Shown here: piece by piece, positions 24,955 to 33,355 of the stretch | Position numbering within the stretch: position 1 is the first letter of the stretch | Layout of the letters: each line of letters begins with the position of its first letter | NCBI GenBank assembly: GCA_012103505.1 | Contig: WLWP01000001.1 | Span: forward strand, 2,604,001 to 2,668,000 | Reading direction: 5' to 3' | Source: Pseudomonadales bacterium | GTDB lineage: Bacteria > Pseudomonadota > Gammaproteobacteria > Pseudomonadales > Azotimanducaceae | Length of the DNA stretch: 64,000 nt | Notes under the pieces: generated by a model | What the model was told of the DNA's origin: nothing | What the model saw: the letters and a program-made list of their open reading frames with translations, nothing else | Database searches by the model: none | Made by a program: the position numbers and the translations under genes

Positions 24955-26673
24955 CTAAAAGTGCGAACGATTCAACGCCGTATCAGAGTACTGCCATGCG
25001 GCTTCATAGAGCGCGTGTACCTCAGCAGCTTCTTCGTCTTGCCCTTGCTTGTTGAGCGCCTGGTGGAGTCCAAATAGGGACCAGCCGTTGTTTTTGTTCC
25101 ACCGAAGGTCTCGTCTGAAGACGGCTTCGGCCTCTTCAAAGCGCTCCGCATCGAGGAGCGCTGCGCCTAGAAAGTGTCGCATGGGTTGCGCCCAATCGGG
25201 TGGCTCGGTGTAGTTGTTCAAATCCTCTAACGCGACCGCTTCTTCGAATGCCGCAATTGCACCCTCTAAGTCCCCTTGCACCCGGCGCACTTCACCGGTC
25301 AAACCAAGCGAGGCAAGTTTCAATACCGCTGACGCCGGTGTTGCGCCAACTCTGTACTCATCGGCGTTGGGTGCATCTGCGATCCCAACAAGTCGCTCAA
25401 GTTGCTCTTCGGCGGCGGTCATATCTCCTGTAGCAGTGTAAGCACTACCTAGAGAATATGCCCAAATACCGTCTAGATAGGGCGAGTCCTTGTGCGAGGG
25501 CTCCTGCCCGATCAACTGATCCCACTTGCCAAAAATCTTGTGTACAAGCCATGGAGCCGCTATACGCTTCTGCCCTCCCGTGATCCCGCGCGGACTGTTC
25601 TCTGCCATCTTCTTGGCCCGGTCAGCAGCTTCGATGGCCACATCGTAGTTGCCTTGGACGGTCGCTGCGTAACGGATGAAGTCTATGGCGTGACCTGCGT
25701 GCATTTTGTGTGACAGCGGATACGTGCCCAAATTCGGCAATGGGTAGTCGCCCCAAATCTTGGCAAAGTCCTTGTCGACCTCTTGAGATCTCACGTTGTT
25801 GTCGATGGCCCGTTGATACTGGCCGACACGGACATAAATGTGCGCGGGCATGTGTACCACATGGCCAGCGATCGGCACGGTCGCTTCTAAACTGTCGGCT
25901 GATACAAGAGCTCGTTCGGGTTCCATCGATGCTTCTATCAAATGCACATGCAGGTGTAGTACGCCTGGATGATCTAGCCGCTTAGCCATTACCCGCTCAA
26001 GCGCTTCCGCCACCGGAAGGGTTTCGTTCTTGGCGTTACCTTCTGCATCCCAATAGTCCCATCTGCCGATGGACATATAGGACGCTGCGTATAGCGCCGC
26101 AATATCCGGGTCATCTGGGTACTTGGCATTGAGCGCTCGCATGCCGGCTAAGTACGCTTGGTCACGATCGCCATCATTTGCAATGCTGGTCTTGTCATAA
26201 AGTACATGCATCGCTTCAATCATTTCGCGTTCGAGTTCTGTGCCGTTCTCACGCAATGTCATCGCTTGAGTAATCGCCTTTAACCCCTCCCCTTTAGGAT
26301 CATCTGGCATCCGTCCGTAGCGGCTATTCGGGTTAGGGCCCATCGCGTGAGCCATGCCCCAATACGGCATAGGATGATCGGGGTCTAGGCGCGCAGCTTC
26401 CTGATAAGAAGCAATCGATTCTGGAAAATAGAATCCCCAGGCAAATCGCAGACCTTGATCAAAAAAGGTTTGGGCACCCGACACGCTGGTAGAGATCTCT
26501 CGACTATATGTGCCACCACCTGGAACAATGATGGCCAGCGCATCCGTACTGTCGGCGGCCTGTGCATCTGCAACTGGTGCCTCTGCAACTGACGCCTCTT
26601 CAGAGCAGCCAACTTGTAGAAACAAAACCGCGAAGACAACGCCTATGTTCCTTGTGATCTTTCGGTAGTTCAT
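24955..26673 (-). CDS. TPR-repeat lipoprotein
   Basis: A 572-residue exported protein with lipobox LQVGC (acylated Cys23), a linker rich in Ala/Asp, then repeated helical pairs of TPR type (PESIASYQEAARLDPDHPMPYWGMAHAMGPN near 85, DLEGAIAAFEEAVALED near 480, AERFEEAEAVFRRDLRWNKNN near 520). Proteins of this design occur singly in many marine Bacteroidota and Gammaproteobacteria; the function is not known. It would be anchored to a membrane facing the periplasm. GAGGGG precedes the ATG. It is divergent from the secreted paralogue gene at 26.8 kb. Confidence 0.82.
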   Translation of the reverse strand: MNYRKITRNIGVVFAVLFLQVGCSEEASVAEAPVADAQAADSTDALAIIVPGGGTYSREISTSVSGAQTFFDQGLRFAWGFYFPESIASYQEAARLDPDHPMPYWGMAHAMGPNPNSRYGRMPDDPKGEGLKAITQAMTLRENGTELEREMIEAMHVLYDKTSIANDGDRDQAYLAGMRALNAKYPDDPDIAALYAASYMSIGRWDYWDAEGNAKNETLPVAEALERVMAKRLDHPGVLHLHVHLIEASMEPERALVSADSLEATVPIAGHVVHMPAHIYVRVGQYQRAIDNNVRSQEVDKDFAKIWGDYPLPNLGTYPLSHKMHAGHAIDFIRYAATVQGNYDVAIEAADRAKKMAENSPRGITGGQKRIAAPWLVHKIFGKWDQLIGQEPSHKDSPYLDGIWAYSLGSAYTATGDMTAAEEQLERLVGIADAPNADEYRVGATPASAVLKLASLGLTGEVRRVQGDLEGAIAAFEEAVALEDLNNYTEPPDWAQPMRHFLGAALLDAERFEEAEAVFRRDLRWNKNNGWSLFGLHQALNKQGQDEEAAEVHALYEAAWQYSDTALNRSHF

Positions 26674-26804
26674 CCCAACCCCTCACTGTTTTTGATACCA
26701 CTACTCTATCGCGTATTGGGCGGCGCATGTAGAGACGTCTTAACCCTTGGACTTTCGCAACCGTTTTGCGCTAGCCTCGTAACAAATGGTGGGAGGGATT
26801 CACT

Positions 26805-27905
26805 ATGTACTCAGAGACTGCAAAGACTCGCCTTTGCCAAGCGCTTTTTATCATCTGTGTTTTCAGTCTCACCACGGTTTGGGCTGACAATCCAATTCCC
26901 CGCACCCCTGATGGTAAGCCAGATTTTACTGGAACCTACAATGCAGCCACCCTCACGCCACTTGAGCGACCGACCCGGTTTGGCGACAACAAATTTTTGA
27001 GCCCAGAAGAAGCGGAACGCATCACAACGGCAGAACAAGCCCTAATGAGTAAGGGCAACGCTCGCACCACTGGTGACCGAACCGCGCCAGCGGTCGGCGG
27101 TGCACCAATTGTCGGCTTTGAAGATCAACGTGCCGCGGGTGAATCACTCGGAGCAGGTAACGTTGGTGGCTACAACGTTTTCTGGTTCGATCGGGGTAGT
27201 AGCGCTTTCGCTGTCGACGGTAAATTCCGAACATCCATTATCACCAATCCCAAGAACGGTCGTCGGCCACCGATGCACCCTGAGGCGGCGGCGGCCGCAC
27301 AAGCCAGTTTCGCCAACTTTATGCGTAATGACGGGACCGCTTGGTGGCTCGAGGAACAGGGCCCGGGTCCCTACGACGATCTAGAAAGTCGACCACCTGA
27401 GGAGCGTTGTCTGCTCGGCTTCGTTGGTGGACCGCCAACTCTGCCTTCCTTGTACAACAACTTCGTTAAGATCGTTCAGACCGAAAGCTATGTCATGATA
27501 ATGAACGAAATGATCCACGACGCCCGTGTCGTGCGCATGAATGCAAAACACATCAGCAGCGATGTTCGTAACTGGCTAGGGGATTCCATCGGCCGGTGGG
27601 ACGGCGACACACTTGTGATCGAGACTACAAATTTTCGCGCGCAAACAGGACTTTCTGGCGCGTCGAACACATTGAAAGTGACCGAGCATCTCTCTTTCAT
27701 CGAAGACGGTCATATTAACTACGCGTTCACCGTTGATGACCCCAGCATTTGGACATCTGCCTGGCAAGGCGACTACATCTGGGCTCTGTCCGATGAAAAT
27801 GTCTATGAGTATGCGTGTCACGAAGGTAACTATGCGCTCGGCGGCATCATGCGTGGTGCACGCCTATTGGAAGCGGAAGCGATGGCTAATCTTTCAAGCC
27901 AATAG
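26805..27905 (+). CDS. secreted protein of a large uncharacterised family (paralogue 1)
   Basis: A 366-residue exported protein: signal peptide ending TTVWA (about 26), then IPRTPDGKPDFTGTYNAATLTPLERP. Conserved blocks are NGRRPP, ERCLLGF, SLYNNFVKIVQT, NWLGDSIGRWDGDTLVIETTNF and YEYACHEGNYALGGIMRGARLLE. The protein at 39.8 kb shares the same blocks in the same order and is a paralogue. Similar proteins are numerous in Acidobacteriota and marine Gammaproteobacteria, and I know of no assigned function. A GGGAGG site precedes the ATG. Confidence 0.78.
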   Translation: MYSETAKTRLCQALFIICVFSLTTVWADNPIPRTPDGKPDFTGTYNAATLTPLERPTRFGDNKFLSPEEAERITTAEQALMSKGNARTTGDRTAPAVGGAPIVGFEDQRAAGESLGAGNVGGYNVFWFDRGSSAFAVDGKFRTSIITNPKNGRRPPMHPEAAAAAQASFANFMRNDGTAWWLEEQGPGPYDDLESRPPEERCLLGFVGGPPTLPSLYNNFVKIVQTESYVMIMNEMIHDARVVRMNAKHISSDVRNWLGDSIGRWDGDTLVIETTNFRAQTGLSGASNTLKVTEHLSFIEDGHINYAFTVDDPSIWTSAWQGDYIWALSDENVYEYACHEGNYALGGIMRGARLLEAEAMANLSSQ

Positions 27906-27981
27906 AAGAGCCGCTCGCCAGCCACTTCATAGTCGTGCGGGAAGTAGGTACAGTACTGGCTTCACAACATGTGGTTTTCAA

Positions 27982-28590
27982 ATGTACGTCAAAGTTGCCC
28001 TCTTTCTAATCTCTTCACTGATACTCAGCGCTTGCGCGACAGACAAATATGTCAAGCGGGATGAATTCAATTCCACTGTCCAGGATTTGCGCCAAAGCGA
28101 TGAAGCCCTCGCTACCGACTTGGCGGGATTTCGTTCTCAGTTCACCGAGATGACCCAAGACCTACACACGAAGTTTGAAGGATATGACGCGACACTCGGG
28201 AATTTACAAGGGCGATTGCGCGTCGAAATGAGCGCTCACTTCGGTCACAACGATGCAGCACTTCGGGACGGTGACAAACCAGCCCTCGACGAATTTAGCG
28301 AGGTGATGCGCCAATATACTCCCCATGTTGTTGTTACGGTCGAGGGGTTTACCGATCCTTCTGGCAATGCTGAGTACAACAAACAACTCGGACTCCGTCG
28401 AGCTGAGTCCGTGCGCGAGTATCTTGTTAGCAACGGTGGTCTCCCAGCAGACCAAGTTCGGGCTGTGAGCTACGGCGAGGATACTGCCCGCCAGCTGTCG
28501 CCAGGGGCTTCGGGAGAGTCTGGGTCAGTCAATCGACGAGTCTCCTTGGTGGTCGACTACGTCGGACTAGCACCCCAACGTGTCGATTGA
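27982..28590 (+). CDS. OmpA-family peptidoglycan-associated lipoprotein
   Basis: About 202 residues from ATG 27982: lipobox ILSAC (acylated Cys18), a helical coiled segment (VKRDEFNSTVQDLRQSDEALATDLAGFRSQ, split here in function only), then the OmpA C-terminal domain with VEGFTDPSGNAEYNKQLGLR and NRRVSLVVDY that binds meso-diaminopimelate in peptidoglycan. The longer frame from 27733 overlaps the preceding gene and is not supported. It would anchor the outer membrane to the cell wall. No clear ribosome site stands before the ATG. Possibly co-transcribed with the secreted protein 76 bp upstream. Confidence 0.85.
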   Translation: MYVKVALFLISSLILSACATDKYVKRDEFNSTVQDLRQSDEALATDLAGFRSQFTEMTQDLHTKFEGYDATLGNLQGRLRVEMSAHFGHNDAALRDGDKPALDEFSEVMRQYTPHVVVTVEGFTDPSGNAEYNKQLGLRRAESVREYLVSNGGLPADQVRAVSYGEDTARQLSPGASGESGSVNRRVSLVVDYVGLAPQRVD

Positions 28591-28639
28591 CACTTCACGA
28601 AAACCTAATCAAAAAATAACTAGCCATAGGTAGCCAACG

Positions 28640-29029
28640 ATGTCTGAACTAACGATCACCCTCGTCACAGCTTGTATCCTCGGACTGATGTTCATCTGGC
28701 TCAGCGCACGAGTTATTGGCACACGTGTTAAGAACGACGTACTCATCGGCGATAGCGGCGACCAAGCCCTGCTGTTCTCCATTCGAGTACAAGGCAATTT
28801 CACCGAGTACGTACCCATTTTTCTCATCGTCCTAGCACTGATCGAGGCAGCCGGCGCCAATCAGACCGCGTTGATCGTGTTGGCTGCTTTGTTTGTTGCA
28901 GCCCGACTCTCCCACGTTCTTGGCATGGGCGAGGATGCTAATCTCAAGTTTCGACAGGCAGGTATCATCGGCTCATTCACCGCTATCGGAGCGGTCAGCC
29001 TATACGGTCTGTTTCTCGCTTTGACTTAG
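28640..29029 (+). CDS. MAPEG family membrane protein
   Basis: A 129-residue protein with four hydrophobic segments, matching the MAPEG fold (membrane-associated proteins in eicosanoid and glutathione metabolism; YecN-type in bacteria). Supporting marks: RVQGNFTEYVPIFLIVLALIE (the conserved helix with N-E-Y) and AARLSHVLGM. Bacterial members often have glutathione-dependent transferase or peroxidase activity, not shown here. 49 bp after the OmpA lipoprotein, same strand. Confidence 0.85.
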   Translation: MSELTITLVTACILGLMFIWLSARVIGTRVKNDVLIGDSGDQALLFSIRVQGNFTEYVPIFLIVLALIEAAGANQTALIVLAALFVAARLSHVLGMGEDANLKFRQAGIIGSFTAIGAVSLYGLFLALT

Positions 29030-29153
29030 GCTCTGCAACCGTATGTGACAAACTTGTAAGCCACGTGCGGTTCGATCTCAAAAAGCCCTAACAACATCGA
29101 GACATCCATAGCTCGATCACGGGCAATAATGCGCGCTCAAGGAATCGAAAGAT

Positions 29154-29200
29154 GCCAAATCTGCAATTGCAGAAATTGTTCTATGAATAGCGCATTTGGC
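29154..29200. promoter_or_regulatory. nested inverted repeats upstream of the PEP-CTERM gene
   Basis: GCCAAAT (29154-29160) pairs with ATTTGGC (29194-29200), and a 12-bp perfect palindrome CTGCAATTGCAG (29161-29172) lies directly inside the left arm. The block sits 24-70 bp before the PEP-CTERM start at 29224. It could be a regulator site or an mRNA hairpin in the leader; I could not place a convincing sigma54 promoter here. Confidence 0.35.
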
Positions 29201-29223
29201 CTAGCACACCATTAGGACTAACT

Positions 29224-29907
29224 ATGAGAAAGTTGACTTTAGCTGCGTTACTCATTGCAAGTTGTACATCTGCACATGCCGGTGTCGTGACCTACAACGT
29301 AACGAACTTCAACGGAGGCACTGCTGCCCACGGGCTCTGGACCAACCGAGACTACAATCCAGATAATACATTTAGTGTCATGCCAGGTATGACGTTCAAA
29401 GTTGATGACCAAGGCACGGCATCAGTTGCCGACGACGTCGCCCGCCTCCAAGGCAGCGCCATCGCAACTGGTCACGACCCAGACAAAGTCGCTCACATCG
29501 ACTTGAGCTTTACTGGCGGCATGTCTTCATTATCGGATCCTTACGTCTACAAACAAGAAGGTGGTTTGAGCTACGCCAATCTAGTGGACCCAATGTTCTG
29601 GTCGGAGGTCCTGGGAACAATTACTGTCGATGGCACAGTCCATGACGTCGATAGAATGGTTTGGAACGATCATGGTAAACATACGTTCCAATTCGGCGTT
29701 GGCGCCAATTCGAAAAATAAGAATGAGCTTGGTGGATCAGCATGGGTACAGACATGCCAAGACGGTGCAGCGGACGGTATGTCCTGCATGAATTCCCACC
29801 ACTGGGACTTAAACCTGGCTATGACAAAGGTACCTGAACCTGGAACACTCGGTCTTTTGAGCCTTGGCCTATTTGGTCTTTTGGCGAGCAGGCGAAAACG
29901 CGCCTAA
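29224..29907 (+). CDS. PEP-CTERM sorting-domain protein
   Basis: A 227-residue exported protein with a signal peptide (MRKLTLAALLIASCTSAHA) and a C-terminal PEP-CTERM signal: VPEPGTLGLLSLGLFGLLASRRKRA, that is PEP motif, hydrophobic helix and Arg/Lys end. Proteins with this tail are cleaved by exosortase and sent to the cell surface or extracellular matrix. The body (GGTAAHGLWTNRDYNPDNTF, WNDHGKHTFQFGVG) is predicted beta-rich and has no family I can name. No exosortase is in the window, so the sorting system must be elsewhere. Confidence 0.88.
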   Translation: MRKLTLAALLIASCTSAHAGVVTYNVTNFNGGTAAHGLWTNRDYNPDNTFSVMPGMTFKVDDQGTASVADDVARLQGSAIATGHDPDKVAHIDLSFTGGMSSLSDPYVYKQEGGLSYANLVDPMFWSEVLGTITVDGTVHDVDRMVWNDHGKHTFQFGVGANSKNKNELGGSAWVQTCQDGAADGMSCMNSHHWDLNLAMTKVPEPGTLGLLSLGLFGLLASRRKRA

Positions 29908-29918
29908 CCCACGCCTTC

Positions 29919-29941
29919 GGCGACCAGCGACGCTGGTCGCC
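29919..29941 (+). terminator. strong hairpin after the PEP-CTERM gene
   Basis: GGCGACCAGC (29919-29928), loop GAC, GCTGGTCGCC (29932-29941): ten perfect pairs starting 12 bp after the stop codon. It is followed by a TC repeat and not a T-run, so it may act with Rho or as an mRNA 3' stabiliser more than as a classical intrinsic terminator. Confidence 0.6.
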
Positions 29942-29948
29942 ACCTCAG

Positions 29949-29968
29949 TCTCTCTCTCTCTCTCTCTC
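29949..29968 (+). repeat. (TC)10 microsatellite before the serine hydrolase gene
   Basis: Ten uninterrupted TC units lie between the hairpin above and a second small hairpin (CCGCTG 29972-29977, CAGCGG 29983-29988), about 70 bp before the ATG at 30039. Dinucleotide tracts of this length can change length by slippage and so alter promoter spacing. Confidence 0.8.
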
Positions 29969-30038
29969 ATCCCGCTGTATCTCAGCGGTTCAAACCTGTA
30001 CCTTGAATTAGAACCAACCGCCTGGAAACATCCTCTCA

Positions 30039-31307
30039 ATGAGAATGTTAAAGCTGTCCCTTGTTTCGCTAATCGCCGTTCTGGTGTGGATCGCGCTTGC
30101 TGTGTTCCTTTCGCTGTTCGGCACTTGGATAAGTAGCGTTGTTCCCACGGGGGATTCGGCTGCTTTCACCGAGTGGGCGAAGAACGAAATTGGCACTGGC
30201 TATCAAGGCAATGCCGCCTTCGTTCTCATCGAACAAGGTGAGAAGACGGACCAATTTTTCTTTGGCGCTGATCAAAAGATCACTGGCGATACGCTTTTTC
30301 CAACCGCCTCTTTTAGTAAGTGGATAACCGCTCTCGCGGTCATGTCCCTTGTCGAGTCAGGCAAGCTCGATCTCGACGCTCCAGTAGCTAACTACATAAC
30401 TCGATGGCAGCTGCCTGAGTCTCAGTTCGATCACGACCAAGTCACTGTCCGTAGTCTCCTGAGCCATACCGCAGGTCTCACGGACGGGTTAGGGTTTGGT
30501 GATTACCGAGAGTACGAAAAGATACCTTCGCTTGAAGATGAACTGGCTAATCCACGGGGATCCAAAGGTGATGGCGTGTCGATCAAGGTCGGCATCGAGC
30601 CTGGCTCCGAGTTTGTCTACTCAGGGGGCGGGTACTTAATCTTAGAATTGGTTGTCGAAGAAACCAGTGGCATGCCTTTTCGCGATTATGTGCAAACTCG
30701 CATTCTCAATCTTAGCAAAATGAAACGTTCGACATACGCATATCTAGGCGATCTTGAAAATGCTTCGGCCTCCTATCGCGCAGACGGGTCTCTTGCTCCA
30801 ACATACAAATATGCATCTGACGCAGCCACTGGCTTCAATAGCTCAGTTTACGATCTGGCCAAACTGATGATCACGATTCTTCGAGACGATGGCGGTAACG
30901 TCCTCAATACGGACAGCGTACGTGCAATGCGAGAACCGCACGGTTTCTTGCTCGGCGCCGGAGTCTGGGGCCTTGGTGCAATTCTCTACGCGCCATCTCC
31001 AGATGGTGACTACGTCTTTGGCCACGACGGTGGCAATGATCCTGCGATTAATTCGACCATGCGGATAAACCCGGATAACGGCGATGGCATCATCGTCCTC
31101 GTGTCAGGTCACCCATCTCTCGCCTCGCGAATTGGCTCGGAATGGGTGTTGTGGCAAACCGGCTCCCCGGATTTTCTGCAACTCGATAGGACACTGGAAA
31201 GTGCAATCCTGCCGAGTGCTATCGGAGGTGCACTATGTATCCTATTGGTGTTTTTCTGGGGATGGCGAAAAAGCGAAAGAGTAACTACAGGGGATCTCAA
31301 TGGATGA
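30039..31307 (+). CDS. serine hydrolase, beta-lactamase/DD-peptidase class C type
   Basis: A 422-residue membrane-anchored protein with an N-terminal signal anchor (about residues 5-30) and a C-terminal helix (about 390-410). The active-site SxxK is SFSK (about 91-94), YSG (about 196, in FVYSGGGYLI) stands for YxN, and HDGGND (about 330) for the KTG/HxG box. The SLLSHTAGL motif is typical of esterase EstB and Pab87-like members. It probably hydrolyses esters or peptides at the periplasmic side; antibiotic resistance is not implied. It overlaps the PPOX gene by 8 bp. Confidence 0.85.
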   Translation: MRMLKLSLVSLIAVLVWIALAVFLSLFGTWISSVVPTGDSAAFTEWAKNEIGTGYQGNAAFVLIEQGEKTDQFFFGADQKITGDTLFPTASFSKWITALAVMSLVESGKLDLDAPVANYITRWQLPESQFDHDQVTVRSLLSHTAGLTDGLGFGDYREYEKIPSLEDELANPRGSKGDGVSIKVGIEPGSEFVYSGGGYLILELVVEETSGMPFRDYVQTRILNLSKMKRSTYAYLGDLENASASYRADGSLAPTYKYASDAATGFNSSVYDLAKLMITILRDDGGNVLNTDSVRAMREPHGFLLGAGVWGLGAILYAPSPDGDYVFGHDGGNDPAINSTMRINPDNGDGIIVLVSGHPSLASRIGSEWVLWQTGSPDFLQLDRTLESAILPSAIGGALCILLVFFWGWRKSERVTTGDLNG

Positions 31308-31710
31308 CGCAAAGAGAAACGAATTCTTGAGCGAACCGAACACCGCGATCTTAGCGACAGTTGACGCTAAAGGGCGCGCCCATGCTGTGCCTGTCTGGTA
31401 CCTATGGACCGGTGAAGTCTTTGAGATTATCGGCGGTAAAGACTCTGCCAAAATGAGGCACATTGAACTCAATGGGCGTGCTGCATTGTGTGTCGACAAA
31501 CGTGGTAGCGCTGCGTTTCATGTCACAGCCGAAGGTCCTTGTGAGTTGGGTGACACTGCAACAAAAGAGTGGCGCTTGAAGTTGCACACACACTATCGAG
31601 GTAGCGAAGCGGCAGAAAAAGTTGTCGCTGGCGATGGTCATCTCAGCCAACGCTTCCTCACCCTAACGCCAGAGCGCTGGTACGGTTGGACCTCTGCCGA
31701 ACTTAAATAA
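31300..31710 (+). CDS. pyridoxamine 5'-phosphate oxidase-fold (PPOX) family protein
   Basis: A 136-residue split-barrel flavin/F420-binding protein. Begins with the usual FLSEPNTAILATVDAKGRAHAVPVWYLW, then KDSAKMRHIELNGRAALCVD and a final TPERWYGW. Members of this PPOX class bind FMN, F420 or haem; which one cannot be told. Its start lies inside the end of the serine hydrolase gene (8-bp overlap), so both are coupled. Confidence 0.82.
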   Translation: MDDAKRNEFLSEPNTAILATVDAKGRAHAVPVWYLWTGEVFEIIGGKDSAKMRHIELNGRAALCVDKRGSAAFHVTAEGPCELGDTATKEWRLKLHTHYRGSEAAEKVVAGDGHLSQRFLTLTPERWYGWTSAELK

Positions 31711-33162
31711 TTAGCTAGATTTCTCCGCGCGCTCGATGGCGAACGCTTCTTCGGGAGATCTGACCATCCGCTTGCGCGCATAAAATGCGAAGTAAGCAAG
31801 ACCCGCCAAGAACCACAACGCCACGCCAATCACACCCGTTCTAAAATCAGGATTGGCGAACAACATGAGTAGTGCGACTATCGCGATGATTAGTGCGACC
31901 ACTGCGCCACCTACACCGAACGGACTTTTGTACGGTCGCTCAATATCTGGGTATTTTCGCCGCAACACAATGTACGACCACATTTGCATGGCGTATGCGA
32001 TAACGGCGCCGAACACGGCCATGTTAAGGATCACTCCGCCGAACGCGCCACCGTCGCCAAGAAAATACAAAAGCATAAGAACCGCATACCCAAGAAGCGC
32101 GCCTGTGATCAGCGCTATATGCGGAGTTTTACGAGTACGGTGGGTCAAAGACATCCACGTTGGGAAGTAACCCGCTCGGCTCAAGGAGAAAATATTTCTA
32201 CCATACGCATAGATGATTGCGTGGAAGCTCGCAATTAAACCTGCTACAGCAACGAGGCCAAGCAGTTTCCCACTAGTCACTCCAAGTGTTGTTTTGAAGC
32301 CATCAAGCAGCGGCTCTTCAGTTTCCGAGCCAAAATAGGCCGCGCCACCGCCGATCCCCATATTTAGAAAAGTGATAAGGATGCCAGTGAGCACTAACGT
32401 CGCTAATCCCCACAACAACCCTCTGGGCATATCCCGTCGAATGTCCACAGACTCTTCAGCCGCCAGCGGCAGCTGCTCGATCGCCAAATACAGCCAGATC
32501 GCAAAAGGTAGCGCAGCACCGATAGCACCCCAACCTTTCGGTAAGTATTTTGATTCGCCCGGGTCCGGTGGAATATTCCACAAGTTATCCCATTCGAAAA
32601 ACGGTATCGCGCTGATGTAAAACACAACCAATATGCCGAGCGCGATCAACGTGATAACGACTATGAAGCGAAAGGACGCTTCAACGCCGAAAATGTTTAG
32701 TCCAACGAACACTAGATAAAGCCCCGCCCACCACAACGGTTGGACCACATCTGGAGTCGCAAAAATGCTCTGCAAGTAGGCAGCAGCGAAGTAGCAAACC
32801 ACCGCAGTCGTGATCACATATTCCATGTTTTCAGCAAGACCTGTGATGTAACCACCCCAGGGTCCAATCGCCGTGCGAGCAAAGGAGTAAGCTCCGCCGG
32901 TATGCGGCAACGCTGGTGACATTTCGGCAATGGAAAAACAAAGCGCGACGTACATGACAGTAATGATCGCCACCGCAATCAAGAATCCGCCAAAGCCAGC
33001 CTGACCAACACCGAGGTTCCAACCGGAAAAGTCACCCGAAATTACAGCACCGACCCCAAGAGCCCAGAGTGAAAACACTCCGGCGTACTTTTTCAGGTTA
33101 CGACTTTCGAAGTAACCGGCTTCCGGTTCACGATAGCTAACGCTTTTAGGTTCTTCGCCCAT
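31711..33162 (-). CDS. APC family permease, ethanolamine permease-like
   Basis: A 483-residue inner-membrane transporter with 12 predicted helices of the amino acid-polyamine-organocation superfamily. GVGAVISGDFSGWNLGVGQAGFGG (residues about 36-58) in helix 1, ALPHTGGAYSFARTAIGPWGGY (about 83-104) and the ISLSRAGYFP-like SLSRAGYFPTW are typical of the ethanolamine permease (EutH-unrelated, Eat) group. Substrate may be ethanolamine or an amino acid. No ethanolamine ammonia-lyase gene is nearby. The stop directly abuts the stop of the PPOX gene on the other strand. Confidence 0.82.
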   Translation of the reverse strand: MGEEPKSVSYREPEAGYFESRNLKKYAGVFSLWALGVGAVISGDFSGWNLGVGQAGFGGFLIAVAIITVMYVALCFSIAEMSPALPHTGGAYSFARTAIGPWGGYITGLAENMEYVITTAVVCYFAAAYLQSIFATPDVVQPLWWAGLYLVFVGLNIFGVEASFRFIVVITLIALGILVVFYISAIPFFEWDNLWNIPPDPGESKYLPKGWGAIGAALPFAIWLYLAIEQLPLAAEESVDIRRDMPRGLLWGLATLVLTGILITFLNMGIGGGAAYFGSETEEPLLDGFKTTLGVTSGKLLGLVAVAGLIASFHAIIYAYGRNIFSLSRAGYFPTWMSLTHRTRKTPHIALITGALLGYAVLMLLYFLGDGGAFGGVILNMAVFGAVIAYAMQMWSYIVLRRKYPDIERPYKSPFGVGGAVVALIIAIVALLMLFANPDFRTGVIGVALWFLAGLAYFAFYARKRMVRSPEEAFAIERAEKSS

Positions 33163-33229
33163 TATGAGCTCCCCACCAATGGCACGATTCCATCTTGGTG
33201 CAATACCTGTCTGAATACAAAATAATCAA

Positions 33230-33247
33230 TGCTCACAAGGGTGAGCA
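33230..33247. promoter_or_regulatory. inverted repeat upstream of rapA
   Basis: TGCTCAC, AAGG spacer, GTGAGCA: seven perfect pairs. It covers the -35 region of the rightward promoter and lies in the divergent gap between the permease and rapA, so it may be an operator. Confidence 0.4.
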
Positions 33248-33261
33248 GATTCGGCCCAGTC

Positions 33262-33270
33262 TGTTAGAAT
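33262..33270 (+). promoter_or_regulatory. extended -10 promoter of rapA
   Basis: TG, one base, TAGAAT (33265-33270) forms an extended -10 element; no good -35 is seen. The leader would be about 80 nt, and AAAGGA stands before the ATG at 33356. Confidence 0.45.
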
Positions 33271-33355
33271 CGCGCCGCTTCCAGTCCGAGGCAAGTTAAA
33301 GGATAGGGCTGGCGAGCCTCACAACCTATCTAGTTACCATTAAAAAAAGGACTCT

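Noticed and set aside
27733..27981. Longer start for the OmpA lipoprotein
   Set aside because: It lies fully inside the preceding gene in another frame and would bury the lipoprotein signal.
29154..29224. Sigma54 promoter for the PEP-CTERM gene
   Set aside because: No GG-N10-GC element in the right sense at a proper distance; only inverted repeats remain.
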